A stretch of 51,653 bases of DNA, from NCBI GenBank assembly GCA_016793925.1, contig JAEULH010000070.1, positions 1 through 51,653 of the forward strand, read 5' to 3'. How positions within the stretch are numbered: the stretch's first letter is position 1; each line of letters opens with the position of its first letter. The translations under genes were made by a program, and so were the position numbers. Positions 1-9,395 of the stretch are shown one piece after another. This stretch comes from Rhodospirillales bacterium (lineage in GTDB: Bacteria; Pseudomonadota; Alphaproteobacteria; Rhodospirillales; Defluviicoccaceae). The notes below the pieces were generated by a model. That model worked only from the letters and a program-made list of their open reading frames with translations. It had not been told where the DNA came from and did no database searches.

Positions 1-1
1 G

Positions 2-289
2 CAGGCAAAGGCGCGGGCGGTCGTGGCGCCGTTCGCTTCCCTCAACGAGACCGAGCAGGCCGACAGGGCGCGCGCTTTCGCGGAACGAGGATTGCTCACG
101 GTGGTCGAGTTGGACGCGCTTGCAGGCGACGCGGCGGCGGACGGGCTGGCTGCGGCGTTGGACCGGGCGGTGGCGGCGCCGCACCCCGGGGGCGAAGTCG
201 TAAACCTTGACGGCGCCGAAACAACGGCGGCTCTCTTGACGAAGCTGTCGCGTCGAGGGCCCGCACCCGCGGCAGCGTCCGGCGGATGA
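2..289 (+). CDS. Glycosyltransferase (MurG/GT28-like), C-terminal fragment, 5' end outside window
   Basis: The frame is open from the left window edge and ends in TGA at 287-289, so only the last ~95 residues are seen. The segment RAVVAPFASLNETEQADRA followed by an alternation of helix-forming residues resembles the C-terminal lobe of MurG-like glycosyltransferases, where a nucleotide-sugar-facing loop is followed by E(T)EQ. The stop overlaps the ATG of the polysaccharide deacetylase (ATGA, 286-289), which indicates translational coupling in one operon. The donor and acceptor cannot be told from this fragment. The family call is inference from a short stretch. Confidence 0.6.
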   Translation, partial: QAKARAVVAPFASLNETEQADRARAFAERGLLTVVELDALAGDAAADGLAAALDRAVAAPHPGGEVVNLDGAETTAALLTKLSRRGPAPAAASGG

Positions 290-1041
290 ACGCCTGGACC
301 ACGCTGAACGATGAACTGGGCCGATGGGCCGACGCCGGCGCTCCCGCGACCTTGTGGTGGCGCGATGACGACGCGACCCACCCAAGCTCCGCCCTGGATC
401 GGCTGCTCGCGATCGCCGAGCGTGCGAGCGTACCCGTCGCGCTCGCCGTCATACCGCGCGACATCGATGCCGGCCTCAACACCAGGCTCCAGGCTTGCGC
501 GCAGAGCTGGGTTCTGCAACACGGCTGGAGCCACGCGAACCACGCGCCCGAAGGCGAGCGCGACGAGGAGTTCGGGCCACACCGTCCGGTCGCCACGATG
601 CTCGCCGAGTTGGCCGAGGGTTGGCGGCGAACGGCGGCGCTGCCGCGCAGCCTGCCCGTGCTCGTCGCGCCCTGGAACCGGATGGACGCCGGCATGCTGG
701 GCGAACTGCCGAAGGCTGGCCTGGGCGCCGTCTCGACGCTCGGCCCGCGGGCCAGCGCCGAACCGGCGCCGGGCGTCCGCCAGACCAATGTTCATGCAGA
801 TATCATCGACTGGTCGGGACACCGCGGTTTTGTCGGCGAAGCGGCCGTCGTCGGCCAGATCGTCGGCCACCTCCGCCAGCGCCGCGCGGGCGCGGTCGAT
901 GCCGGCGAGCCGACCGGGCTGATGACCCACCATCTCTTCCACGACGAAGGCTGCTGGTGGTTCGTCGAGGAGCTTGTCCGCCGTGTGCGGGCGCATGCGG
1001 GGGCCCGCTGGCTCTCGGCTCGGGACGCCTTTTGGCCATGA
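286..1041 (+). CDS. Polysaccharide deacetylase family protein (NodB-like)
   Basis: The 251-residue product has a WWRDDDA motif near residue 25, which corresponds to the metal- and base-binding Asp motif of carbohydrate esterase family 4. A downstream SHANH stretch fits the H(S/T)xxH metal-ligand motif. A late THHLFHDE segment fits the C-terminal His region. No signal peptide is visible, so the protein is probably cytoplasmic. Both ends are translationally coupled: its ATG overlaps the stop of the upstream glycosyltransferase, and its TGA overlaps the ATG of the ABC ATPase at 1038. This suggests removal of an acetyl group from a sugar made or handled by the neighbouring enzymes. The exact substrate is not visible in the sequence. 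Confidence 0.75.
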   Translation: MNAWTTLNDELGRWADAGAPATLWWRDDDATHPSSALDRLLAIAERASVPVALAVIPRDIDAGLNTRLQACAQSWVLQHGWSHANHAPEGERDEEFGPHRPVATMLAELAEGWRRTAALPRSLPVLVAPWNRMDAGMLGELPKAGLGAVSTLGPRASAEPAPGVRQTNVHADIIDWSGHRGFVGEAAVVGQIVGHLRQRRAGAVDAGEPTGLMTHHLFHDEGCWWFVEELVRRVRAHAGARWLSARDAFWP

Positions 1042-2951
1042 GCGCATCGGACCGCCGCGGCACGGGCGATCTTTTGCAGGTTCGCGACCTGAAGGTGGAA
1101 TTCCAGACCCAGGCCGGCATTGTGCGCGCCGTCGACGGGCTGTCCTTTCGCCTGAAGGCGGGCTCCGCGGTCGCTCTGGTCGGCGAGTCCGGGTCGGGCA
1201 AGACGGTGACGGCGCAGGCCATTCTCGGTCTTCTGCCGCGCACCGCGCGGATCGCCGGCGGCGAGATTCGTCTCGCCGATCCACACGCGCAAAACGGCGC
1301 CGTCGACCTCGCCCGGCTCGACGTCGACTCGCAGGCCTTCCGTAGCGTGCGCGGCAATCGGATCTCGATGATTTTCCAGGAGCCGATGTCGTCGCTGTCG
1401 CCTCTGCATACGGTCGGCGACCAAGTCAGCGAGGCCCTTCTCCTCCACCGCCGGATGAGCCGGAGCGACGGTCGAGCCGTGACCATCGAGATGCTCCGCC
1501 TCGTCGGCTTCCCCGATCCGGAGCATGCCTATTCCGCCTATCCGTTCGAGTTCTCCGGCGGGCTCCGCCAGCGCGCGATGATCGCCATGGCCCTGATCTG
1601 TCGGCCGGCCATTCTTATCGCCGATGAGCCGACCACGGCGCTCGACGTGACGATCCAGGCCCAGATCCTCAAGCTGATGGTCGACCTTCAGGCTGAACTG
1701 GGCATGGCGCTGCTGCTGATCACACACGACCTCGGCGTCGTCGCCAACGTTGCCGAAGAGGTGGTCGTCATGTATCGCGGCCAGGTGGTGGAGAGCGGCA
1801 CCCTCGCCGACATTTTCGCAAAACCCGGCCACCCGTACCTCAAGGCGCTGCTGCGCGCCGTGCCGCATTTCGACATGAAGCCCGGCGAGCGGCTCGTTCC
1901 CATGCGCGAAATCCGGCCGCGGACGGGCCATCTGCTTGCGCCGCGACCGGCAACCGGGCAGACCCCAGGCGGCGAGACAGGGGACGCGCCGCTGCTCGAG
2001 GTCCGCAATCTTACAAAGACCTTTTTCAAGCGTGCACGCGCCAGCGTGATCGGAGCCAGCGCCAAGACGGGGATAACCGCCGTCGACGACGTCAGTTTCT
2101 CGATCCCGCGGGGCCGCTGCCTCGGACTTGTCGGGGAAAGCGGCTGCGGCAAGACAACCGTCAGCAAAATCATCATGCGCGCCATGAGCACGGACGCCGG
2201 ACAGGTGCTGTACCACGACGGCAACCGGATCGTTGACGTGCTTGCGCTCGATGGCAACGCGCTCATCGGCTTTCGTCGCAAGATCCAGTACGTCTTCCAG
2301 GATCCGTTCAGTTCGCTCAATCCGCGCATGACCGTTTTCGACATCATCAGCGAGCCGCTGGTCATTCACGCCGAGGGGGACGCAGCCTATCGCCGGCAGA
2401 TGGTCTGCGAGTTGATGAGCGTCGTCGGCCTCGACCCGCGGCACCTGCGCCGCTACCCGCACAGCTTCTCCGGCGGCCAGAGACAACGGATCGGCATCGC
2501 CCGGGCGCTGGCGCTCAAGCCGGAAATCCTCATCTGCGACGAGCCGGTCTCGGCGCTCGATGTGTCGGTCCAGGCGCAGATCCTCAATCTGCTGAAGGAC
2601 CTGCAGAAGAGCCTCGGCCTGACCTACCTGTTCATTTCTCACAACCTCGCGGTGGTCGACTACATGGCGGACACCATTGCGGTGATGTGCGCCGGCACCG
2701 TTGTGGAGCACGCGCCGCGCGAGGTTCTGTTTCGCAACCCCATCCACCCGTACACCCGCGCCCTTCTGGCGGCGGTTCCATATCCCGATCCGGAGCGGCA
2801 GCTTGACTTCAAGATGCTGTTGGACGGGCGTTCGTCCACGCCGTCCGCCTGGCCGCCTCCGTTCGACATCGGCGGCAACGGCCTGCCCGACCTTTACCAT
2901 ATTGGCAGTGACCACTTCGTCCGAGCCCATGGCTTTCCAGGTGCGGCATAG
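1038..2951 (+). CDS. Dual-domain ABC transporter ATPase, oligopeptide/dipeptide type (DppD-DppF fusion)
   Basis: The 637-residue protein carries two complete ATPase halves. The first has Walker A GESGSGKT (residues 49-56), signature SGGLRQ (about 173) and Walker B ending D196-E197. The second has Walker A GESGCGKT (366-373), signature SGGQRQR (about 478) and Walker B D501-E502. Each half ends in the HPY-containing C-terminal region typical of oligopeptide importers, as in YejF and GsiA. The frame is open much further upstream, but ATG 1038 is chosen because homology begins there and it overlaps the deacetylase stop as ATGA. It energises the importer encoded just downstream (binding protein and two permeases). 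A fused ATPase replaces the usual two genes. Confidence 0.9.
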   Translation: MSASDRRGTGDLLQVRDLKVEFQTQAGIVRAVDGLSFRLKAGSAVALVGESGSGKTVTAQAILGLLPRTARIAGGEIRLADPHAQNGAVDLARLDVDSQAFRSVRGNRISMIFQEPMSSLSPLHTVGDQVSEALLLHRRMSRSDGRAVTIEMLRLVGFPDPEHAYSAYPFEFSGGLRQRAMIAMALICRPAILIADEPTTALDVTIQAQILKLMVDLQAELGMALLLITHDLGVVANVAEEVVVMYRGQVVESGTLADIFAKPGHPYLKALLRAVPHFDMKPGERLVPMREIRPRTGHLLAPRPATGQTPGGETGDAPLLEVRNLTKTFFKRARASVIGASAKTGITAVDDVSFSIPRGRCLGLVGESGCGKTTVSKIIMRAMSTDAGQVLYHDGNRIVDVLALDGNALIGFRRKIQYVFQDPFSSLNPRMTVFDIISEPLVIHAEGDAAYRRQMVCELMSVVGLDPRHLRRYPHSFSGGQRQRIGIARALALKPEILICDEPVSALDVSVQAQILNLLKDLQKSLGLTYLFISHNLAVVDYMADTIAVMCAGTVVEHAPREVLFRNPIHPYTRALLAAVPYPDPERQLDFKMLLDGRSSTPSAWPPPFDIGGNGLPDLYHIGSDHFVRAHGFPGAA

Positions 2952-2959
2952 AGGGTTGT

Positions 2960-4918
2960 ATGATGCGGAGTCTTGGTCGAGCGGCGCTGTGCCGGGCAAT
3001 CCTGTCCTTTTTCCTCGTGGTGCTGGCCGGCATCGCGCAGCCGGGCCGGCAGATCGCTGCCGCCGCCGAGGCGGAGCCCCCGGCTCTGGCCGCGGCGGTC
3101 GCCAATCGGACGCTGCCGCCGATGGATCAGCGCCTGCCGCAAACGCCTCTGAAGGTTCCGTTCGACGCCCTCGGGCTCGAGGTCGGCCGCTACGGCGGCG
3201 ATCTGCGCACGCTGGTCGGGGTGACGAAGGACACGCGGATGATGGTCGTCTACGGCTATGCCCGCCTCATCGGCTACGACACGACCTGGGCGCTGAAGCC
3301 AGACATCCTCGAGCGATACGAGGTCGAGGACAACCGCGTGTTCACCTTCCACCTGCGCAAGGGCCACAAGTGGTCGGACGGCCATCCATACACCACCGAA
3401 GACTTCCGCTTCTTCTGGGAGGACGTCGCCAACAATCCGGAGCTGTCGCCGAGCGGACCGCCTCAGTTCATGCTGGCCGGAGGCAAGCCGCCACGGGTCG
3501 AGATCATCGACGAGACGACCGTGCGCTACACATGGGATGCGCCCAACTTCGACTTCCTGCCCGCGCTCGCCGGCTCGAGGCCCGAGTACATCTATCTGCC
3601 GGCGCACTATCTCAAGGCGTTCCACGTTAGGTACGCAGAAGGCCGGGCGCTCGACGAGCAGGTCCGGGCCGCCGGTCAGCGCGACTGGACCGCGCTTTTC
3701 TACAACAAGGGCCGGCCTTACCAGAACGACAACCCGGATCTGCCGAGCCTGGAGCCGTGGGTGCTGCAAACGCCGCCACCGTCGAGTCGCTTCGTTTTCG
3801 TCCGCAATCCCTACTTCCACCGCGTCGATCCCGAGGGGCGCCAGTTGCCCTACATCGACCAGGTCAGCTTTTCCGTCGTCAACGCGTCGCTCATCCCGGT
3901 GAAGACGGCGTCAGGCGACGCCGATCTTCAGGCCAGGGGCCTGAGCTTCCAGAACATCGCCGTGCTCAAGCAGGGTCAGCAGCGCAACAATTTCGACGTC
4001 CGGCTGTGGACCTCGGCTCGCGGCTCCGAACTGGCCCTGTTTCCGAACCTGAACGTGGACGATCCGACCTGGCGGGCGCTGATGCGCGAGACGAACTTCC
4101 GTCGCGCCTTGTCGCTGGCGATCGATCGCGACGAGGTCAGCCAGGTCATCTACTTCGGCCTGGCCAAGGGGGCGCAGGATACCGTGCTGCCGGAGAGCCC
4201 GCTGTACAAGCCCGCCTACGCCGAAGCCTGGACCGACTACGACATTGCCGAAGCGAACCGGCTGCTCGACGGCCTCGGTTTGAAGCGCGATGGCGGAAAC
4301 GGGCCGCGACGTCTTGCCGACGGGCGCACCATGGATCTTGTCGTGGAAACGGCGGGGGAAGACCAGACCCAGGTCGACGTCCTTCAGCTTCTCCACGATT
4401 CGTGGGCCAAGATCGGCATCAACCTGCTGATCAAGCCGGAGCAGCGGGACCTGTTTCGCAACCGGGTCTTCTCCGGCGCGACGCAGATGTCGGTCTGGAC
4501 CGGCTTGGAGAACGCGCTGCCGGCGGCGGACACGGTTCCGCGCGAACTGGCCCCGACCGACCAGCAACAGCTGTCCTGGCCGAAATGGGGACAGTATGTC
4601 GAGACCGATGGCCGCTCGGGGGAGCCGATCGACCTTCCGGCCGCAAACGCCCTGGCGAGGCTTTACACGGATTGGGAAGCGGCGGCCGACGAGGAAGCGA
4701 GGGCCGCGATCTGGCATGAGATGCTGCAGATCCGCGCCGACGAGTTGTTCTCGATCGGCGTCGTTCGCGCCGTGCCGCAGCCCGTGGTGGTCGCCCACAG
4801 ATTGCGAAACGTGCCGCAAGACGGCGTCTACAATTGGGAGCCGGGAGCCTACTTCGGCGTCTATCACCCCGATGCGTTCTGGCTCGCGGGCGCCGAAGAT
4901 CGGTCGGCAAAGCGCTAG
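2960..4918 (+). CDS. ABC transporter substrate-binding protein, family 5 (oligopeptide/opine type)
   Basis: The 652-residue secreted protein begins with a basic, then hydrophobic signal peptide (residues 1 to about 37, cleavage probably near the AAAAEA stretch). The mature part shows family-5 features: LKPDILERYEVEDNRVFTF, FHLRKGHKWSDGHPYTTED and FRRALSLAIDRDEV. It is about 100 residues longer than DppA, like a subgroup common in alphaproteobacteria. GAGG at 2951-2954 lies 5 nt before ATG 2960; a second ATG at 2963 is equally usable. It follows the ATPase stop by 8 bp and precedes the permeases. The ligand is not predictable from sequence. Peptides, opines or amino-sugar compounds are all possible. 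Confidence 0.9.
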   Translation: MMRSLGRAALCRAILSFFLVVLAGIAQPGRQIAAAAEAEPPALAAAVANRTLPPMDQRLPQTPLKVPFDALGLEVGRYGGDLRTLVGVTKDTRMMVVYGYARLIGYDTTWALKPDILERYEVEDNRVFTFHLRKGHKWSDGHPYTTEDFRFFWEDVANNPELSPSGPPQFMLAGGKPPRVEIIDETTVRYTWDAPNFDFLPALAGSRPEYIYLPAHYLKAFHVRYAEGRALDEQVRAAGQRDWTALFYNKGRPYQNDNPDLPSLEPWVLQTPPPSSRFVFVRNPYFHRVDPEGRQLPYIDQVSFSVVNASLIPVKTASGDADLQARGLSFQNIAVLKQGQQRNNFDVRLWTSARGSELALFPNLNVDDPTWRALMRETNFRRALSLAIDRDEVSQVIYFGLAKGAQDTVLPESPLYKPAYAEAWTDYDIAEANRLLDGLGLKRDGGNGPRRLADGRTMDLVVETAGEDQTQVDVLQLLHDSWAKIGINLLIKPEQRDLFRNRVFSGATQMSVWTGLENALPAADTVPRELAPTDQQQLSWPKWGQYVETDGRSGEPIDLPAANALARLYTDWEAAADEEARAAIWHEMLQIRADELFSIGVVRAVPQPVVVAHRLRNVPQDGVYNWEPGAYFGVYHPDAFWLAGAEDRSAKR

Positions 4919-5029
4919 ATCGACCCGGCGTCCAATGGAACCGCGACAGGGCACGAGGTCGATCGACTTGGTCATGGTCAAGCACGTAGCCTGCGCCGGT
5001 ACGAACGCGGAACGCCGTGGCGCCCCGCC

Positions 5030-6028
5030 ATGCTGAACTACCTCGCGCGGCGGCTCTTTACGATGATCCTCACGCTGCTCGCGGTGAGCGCGCTGATTTT
5101 CATCATCATCCAGCTTCCGCCCGGCGACTATCTGTCCAGCATGATGGCGGAGCTTCAGGCCCAGGGCGAGACGGTCGCGGGCGACAAGATCGAGTACCTC
5201 CGCCACCAGTACGGGCTCGATCGGCCGATGATCGAGCAGTACGGTTTGTGGATACTTGGCCTGGTCCGGGGCGATTTCGGCTACTCGTTCGAATACAACC
5301 GGCCGGTGGCCGAAGTCGTCGGCGACCGGCTGTTCCTGACCGTGTTGCTGAACTTCGCGACCGTCCTTTTCATTTACGCGGTCTCATTCCCGATCGGGAT
5401 CTACTCCGCCACCCATCAATACAGCTGGGGCGACCACGGCCTCACCTTTCTGGGGCTGATCGGCCTGGCCACGCCAAACTTCCTGCTCGCGCTGATCCTG
5501 ATGTACCTCGCCAACGTCCTCTTCGGCACGTCCATCGGGACGCTGATGGACGAGCGCTACATCAATGCGCCGTGGTCGATCGACAAGGCCCTGTCTGTTC
5601 TGGCCCACCTGTGGGTGCCGGTCCTGGTCATCGGAACTTCGGGAACCGCCGGGATGATCCGCCGTCTGAGGGCCAACCTGCTCGATGAACTGCAAAAGCA
5701 GTATGTCGTCACCGGACGGGCGAAGGGGCTTTCGCCAAGCCGGCTGCTGACAAAGTATCCGCTGCGGATGGCGCTCAACCCCTTCATCGCCGATATCGGC
5801 ACGCTGCTGCCGAACGTCGTTTCCGGATCCGTGATCGTTTCGGCGGTCATGTCGCTGCAGACGACCGGACCGATGCTGCTGCGAGCGCTGCAGAGCCAGG
5901 ACATGTACCTCGCCGGATCCTTTCTGATGTTTCTCGGCGTCCTGACCGTTATCGGCATGTTCGTCTCCGACGTTCTGCTGGCGATCCTCGATCCGCGCAT
6001 TCGCATTGAAGGTCGATCGATGCGATGA
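5030..6028 (+). CDS. ABC transporter permease, DppB type
   Basis: The 332-residue inner-membrane protein starts with the typical MLNYLARRLFTMILTLL helix, followed by a periplasmic loop (PPGDYL, YGLDRP) and a bundle of hydrophobic segments. The EAA-type loop reads VTGRAKGLSPSRLLTKYPLR, which contacts the ATPase in this family. It lies 111 bp after the binding-protein gene and overlaps the second permease by ATGA (6025-6028). It forms half of the membrane channel for the solute delivered by the 2960-4918 protein. Confidence 0.92.
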   Translation: MLNYLARRLFTMILTLLAVSALIFIIIQLPPGDYLSSMMAELQAQGETVAGDKIEYLRHQYGLDRPMIEQYGLWILGLVRGDFGYSFEYNRPVAEVVGDRLFLTVLLNFATVLFIYAVSFPIGIYSATHQYSWGDHGLTFLGLIGLATPNFLLALILMYLANVLFGTSIGTLMDERYINAPWSIDKALSVLAHLWVPVLVIGTSGTAGMIRRLRANLLDELQKQYVVTGRAKGLSPSRLLTKYPLRMALNPFIADIGTLLPNVVSGSVIVSAVMSLQTTGPMLLRALQSQDMYLAGSFLMFLGVLTVIGMFVSDVLLAILDPRIRIEGRSMR

Positions 6029-7182
6029 ACGAGGATCGCCTACCCCATTTCGTCTCGGATGCGCCGTTCGAGATCGAGACGATCGAGCGCCTGACGCCCG
6101 AACAGGAGCGGTATTTCCTGGCCTCCCAGTGGCGGCTCATGTGGTGGCGGTTTCGTCGCCACAAGGTCGCCTTGGCCGCCGCGATCATCCTCGCTCTGGC
6201 CTACGGAAGCATTCTCGTCACGGAGTTCCTTGCGCCCTACGGCCTGGAGAGCCGCGACACCGGCTTCATCTACGCGCCGCCGCAACGCATCCGGCTGTTC
6301 CATGAGGGCGAACTGATCGGGCCGTTCGTCTACGGCCTGAAATATCGCCTGAACCTGGAGACGCTGCAGCGCGAATACGTGATCGACCGCGCGCGGGTGC
6401 AGCCGATCCGCTTCCTCTGCCTCGGCGACGCCTACAGGCTATGGGGCCTCATCCCCGGCCGCACGCACCTGATGTGCCCGGCCAAAGGCGGAACGCTCTT
6501 CCTGCTGGGCACCGATCGGCTTGGCCGCGACATTCTCTCGCGCATTTTCTATGGCGCCCGGATCTCGCTGACGGTCGGCCTTATCGGCATCGCCATCAGC
6601 TTCACCCTCGGCATCACCATCGGCGGGGCTGCGGGCTATTTCGGCGGCCTGGTGGACAGCGTCGTCCAGCGAGTGATCGAGATCCTCCGCTCTCTCCCCG
6701 AGTTGCCGTTGTGGATGGCGCTCTCCGCGGCCCTACCGGTCACCTGGAGTCCCATCCTCGTCTACTTTGCCATAACCATCATTCTTGGCCTGCTCGACTG
6801 GCCGGGCCTCGCCCGCGCCGTGCGTTCGAAGCTGCTCGCCCTGCGCGAAGAGGATTTCTGCACCGCTGCCCAGCTCATGGGCGCGCGCCCGAGCCGGATC
6901 ATCGGCCGACACCTCCTGCCCAACTTCATGAGCCACCTGATCGCTTCCGCGTCGTTGTCGATCCCGACGATGATTCTCGGCGAGACCGCGCTCAGCTTTC
7001 TCGGCCTCGGCCTGCGGCCGCCGGTGACGAGCTGGGGCGTCCTGCTCACCGAAGCCCAGAACATCGAGGCGGTCGTGCTCTATCCATGGCTGCTGCTGCC
7101 GATGGTGCCGGTGATCATCACCGTGCTCGCCTTCAACTTCTTCGGCGACGGCCTGCGCGACGCCGCCGACCCCTACGAATGA
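6025..7182 (+). CDS. ABC transporter permease, DppC type
   Basis: The 385-residue protein has the short cytoplasmic N-terminal region and first helix of DppC-type permeases (MWWRFRRHKVALAAAIILA). A large periplasmic insert spans about residues 75-150. The transport domain contains LGTDRLGRDILSRIFYGARI and the EAA loop AAQLMGARPSRIIGRHLLPN. It ends in FGDGLRDAADPYE, the usual C-terminus of the family. Its ATG overlaps the DppB-type stop, so the two channel subunits are translationally coupled. The insert makes it about 80 residues longer than E. coli DppC, which fits the likewise long binding protein. Confidence 0.92.
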   Translation: MNEDRLPHFVSDAPFEIETIERLTPEQERYFLASQWRLMWWRFRRHKVALAAAIILALAYGSILVTEFLAPYGLESRDTGFIYAPPQRIRLFHEGELIGPFVYGLKYRLNLETLQREYVIDRARVQPIRFLCLGDAYRLWGLIPGRTHLMCPAKGGTLFLLGTDRLGRDILSRIFYGARISLTVGLIGIAISFTLGITIGGAAGYFGGLVDSVVQRVIEILRSLPELPLWMALSAALPVTWSPILVYFAITIILGLLDWPGLARAVRSKLLALREEDFCTAAQLMGARPSRIIGRHLLPNFMSHLIASASLSIPTMILGETALSFLGLGLRPPVTSWGVLLTEAQNIEAVVLYPWLLLPMVPVIITVLAFNFFGDGLRDAADPYE

Positions 7183-7183
7183 T

Positions 7184-7224
7184 CTGCGAATGACTCCTGC
7201 CCTTCCCATACTTCGCATTCGCAG
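7184..7224. repeat. 9-bp inverted repeat downstream of the ABC operon
   Basis: CTGCGAATG (7184-7192) is perfectly complementary to CATTCGCAG (7216-7224) with 23 nt between. It lies 1 bp after the permease stop and 61 bp before the P460 gene. No U-tract follows, so it could be a weak terminator or an operator for the next gene. Confidence 0.5.
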
Positions 7225-7285
7225 CTATAGTTCGCCGTAATGGGGAAGGGTGCCAGAACGGGTTGTGACCCATGGCGCCAGGACG

Positions 7286-7972
7286 ATGAACACATTCAAT
7301 GCGGCCATGATCCTGGCCGGAGCGGCGGTGATCGGGCTTACGGTCTGCTCCGGCCGCATGGAGAGCCGTGCCGGCAATTCATCCGACAATCTCAGCGGCC
7401 CGGACGTCGACGTTCCTCATGAGCATTTCGCAATCGAGAACGCCGCAAAGCTCGACAAGGGCGAAGCGTCCGCCGCCTACAAAAGCCTGATCGAGGTCAT
7501 GGCGCGCGGATACGGCGCCTCGGCCGAGCCGGCGGCCCGGCGCTACCTCGATTGGCGGCGCTTCAACGACGCCCCCTACCCGTCCGCGGCGCACGGCAAT
7601 CGCTACGTCAACAACTACGCAAATTTCAAGGCTGCGACGGCAGGGTACGGCCAGCCGGGCAGCGTCATGCCGCGAGGTGCGGTCATCGTCAAGGACAGCT
7701 TCACCGCAAGCGAAGCAGGCCGTTTCTGGCCGGGCGCCCTTTTCATCATGGAGAAGCTGGCTCACGACGCCAGCCCGGAGACCGGCGACTGGCGCTACGT
7801 CATGATCATGCCGGACGGCAGTACCTTCGGCGATTCGCGGCTGGACAGCCCAAGGATGACCTTCTGTCACGACTGTCACGCCGAGCGCGCCGGCGACGAC
7901 TATCTGTTCTTCGTTCCCAAAGACGCAGCGGCCCTGCCGACCCCGAAGAGCCCGACGGCGAGCGCGCCTTAG
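7286..7972 (+). CDS. Cytochrome P460 family protein
   Basis: The 228-residue protein begins with a hydrophobic signal segment (MNTFNAAMILAGAAVIGLTV). It then shows the P460 pattern: HGNRYVNNYANF, GAVIVKDSF, ALFIMEKLAHD, DWRYVMIMPDG and a C-terminal FCHDCH, a CxxCH haem c attachment motif. It is therefore a periplasmic mono-haem protein of the P460/cytochrome c'-beta type, a family linked to hydroxylamine or nitric oxide chemistry. The physiological role here is unknown, because no nitrogen-oxide genes are nearby. A GTG at 7250 is an in-frame alternative start, but 7286 places the signal peptide at the N-terminus. Confidence 0.8.
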   Translation: MNTFNAAMILAGAAVIGLTVCSGRMESRAGNSSDNLSGPDVDVPHEHFAIENAAKLDKGEASAAYKSLIEVMARGYGASAEPAARRYLDWRRFNDAPYPSAAHGNRYVNNYANFKAATAGYGQPGSVMPRGAVIVKDSFTASEAGRFWPGALFIMEKLAHDASPETGDWRYVMIMPDGSTFGDSRLDSPRMTFCHDCHAERAGDDYLFFVPKDAAALPTPKSPTASAP

Positions 7973-8153
7973 GCGCGGCCGCGAGCGGCCCCCCGCGGCT
8001 ACCCGGTGACCGCCCCGATGGTCGTGTCCCGGCGCCCTTCCGGAGCGGCAGATCCTGCCCAGCGCTCGGCGTTCGTTGCCGGGTGCGATGCCCGAACCGG
8101 GCCCGGCCGCTTCACCTCGCCTTAATCCGCAGGAGTTTCACTACGTTCGCGCG

Positions 8154-8169
8154 TGGCACGCATTTCGCA
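8154..8169 (+). promoter_or_regulatory. Sigma-54-like promoter upstream of flgI
   Basis: TGGCACGCATTTCGCA matches the -24/-12 consensus TGGCACG-N4-TTGCW with one mismatch (TCGCA for TTGCA). GG (8155-8156) and GC (8167-8168) are separated by exactly 10 nt. Transcription would start near 8180, about 37 nt before the flgI ATG. Flagellar genes of many alphaproteobacteria use sigma-54. Functional use is inferred. Confidence 0.55.
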
Positions 8170-8216
8170 ACCACCGGCGCGAGCAGATACAGCGGCTGAG
8201 GACTTGCAAGCCAGTG

Positions 8217-9395
8217 ATGATGCCGAAAACCCGGAAGGCGCGGCGCCGAACCGCCCTTGCGTCAACCTGGGCCGGCGCCTGTCGGCGACGCCTGCTGGTC
8301 GTGAGCGCAATCGTTGTCGTGCTCGCCATCGGGGTCGCCACCGGGGCCGGAGCGAACTCGCGGATCAAGGACCTGGTCGATTTCGAGGGGGTACGCGAGA
8401 ACCAGCTCGTCGGCTACGGCCTGGTCGTCGGCTTGAACAAGACCGGCGACACCTTGAAGGACGGCGGCTTTACCAAACAGAGCCTGCAGTCGATGCTCAA
8501 CCGCCTCGGGGTCAAGCCGACGGACAAGGGGCTGACCTCGAAGAACGTCGCCGCGGTCATGGTCACCGCCGGGCTGCCGCCCTTCGCCCGGCAGGGCAGC
8601 CGGATCGATGTCACCGTCTCGGCTCTCGCCGACGCGTCCAGCCTCGTCGGCGGCACGCTGCTGGTCACCCCTCTGCTGGGCGCCGACGGGGACGTCTACG
8701 CCGTGGCTCAGGGCCAGGTCGCCGTCGGCGGATTTACCGCAACGGGCGCGGCCGAAAGCGTGACCAAGGGCGTGCCGACCTCGGGCCGCATCGCAGCCGG
8801 TGCAATCGTGGAACGCGAGGTCGGTTTCGCCATGGCCAACATGGACTCCGTCCGCCTGAGCCTGCGCAACCCCGATTTCACCACCGCCCGGCGCATCGCC
8901 CAGGCGATCAACGCGTTCCTCAAGCAGCCGGCGGCCCGGCCCAGCGATCTCTCCACCGTCCAGGTGCTCGTCCCCGAGGCCTACCGCCGCAGCGTCGTCA
9001 ACCTTTTGACCGACATCGAACAGCTTCGCGTCGAACCCGACCAGCCGGCGCGCGTCCTGATCGACGAACAAGCCGGCATCATCGTCATGGGCCAGAATGT
9101 GCGGGTGAGAACCGTGGCCATCGCCCAGGGCAACCTGACGATCCGGGTCACGGAAACACCGCAGGTGTCGCAACCCAACCCGTTTGCCGACGGCGCGACC
9201 GCCATCGTCCCGCGCACGGAGATTGCGGTCAACGAAGCCGGGACGAAGCAGCTCGGCATCGTCTCCTCTGGCGTGACCCTGCAGGACCTGGTCGACGGGC
9301 TCAACGCGCTTGGCATCGGCCCGCGCGACCTGATCGCGATTCTCCAGGCAATCAAAGCGGCCGGTGCCCTTCAGGCGGAAATAGAGGTCATGTGA
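8217..9395 (+). CDS. flgI: Flagellar basal body P-ring protein FlgI
   Basis: The 392-residue protein has an Arg-rich N-terminus and a hydrophobic core (LLVVSAIVVVLAIGVATGAGA), which form an unusually long signal peptide. The hallmark FlgI opening then follows: SRIKDLVDFEGVRENQLVGY and GLVVGLNKTGD. The rest matches the family through AVNEAGTKQLGIVSSGVTLQ near the C-terminus. The frame is open to 8076, but the sigma-54-like site at 8154-8169 lies within that extension. ATG 8217 (or 8220) therefore fits better. It builds the periplasmic P ring around the rod and leads a five-gene flagellar operon. Its TGA overlaps the next ATG by one base. The usual partners flgA and flgH are not in the window. 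Confidence 0.95.
   Translation: MMPKTRKARRRTALASTWAGACRRRLLVVSAIVVVLAIGVATGAGANSRIKDLVDFEGVRENQLVGYGLVVGLNKTGDTLKDGGFTKQSLQSMLNRLGVKPTDKGLTSKNVAAVMVTAGLPPFARQGSRIDVTVSALADASSLVGGTLLVTPLLGADGDVYAVAQGQVAVGGFTATGAAESVTKGVPTSGRIAAGAIVEREVGFAMANMDSVRLSLRNPDFTTARRIAQAINAFLKQPAARPSDLSTVQVLVPEAYRRSVVNLLTDIEQLRVEPDQPARVLIDEQAGIIVMGQNVRVRTVAIAQGNLTIRVTETPQVSQPNPFADGATAIVPRTEIAVNEAGTKQLGIVSSGVTLQDLVDGLNALGIGPRDLIAILQAIKAAGALQAEIEVM

Noticed and set aside
792..2999. Minus-strand open frame of 735 codons opposite the dual ATPase
   Set aside because: Both ABC signatures and Walker motifs are on plus. The antisense translation is repetitive and basic.
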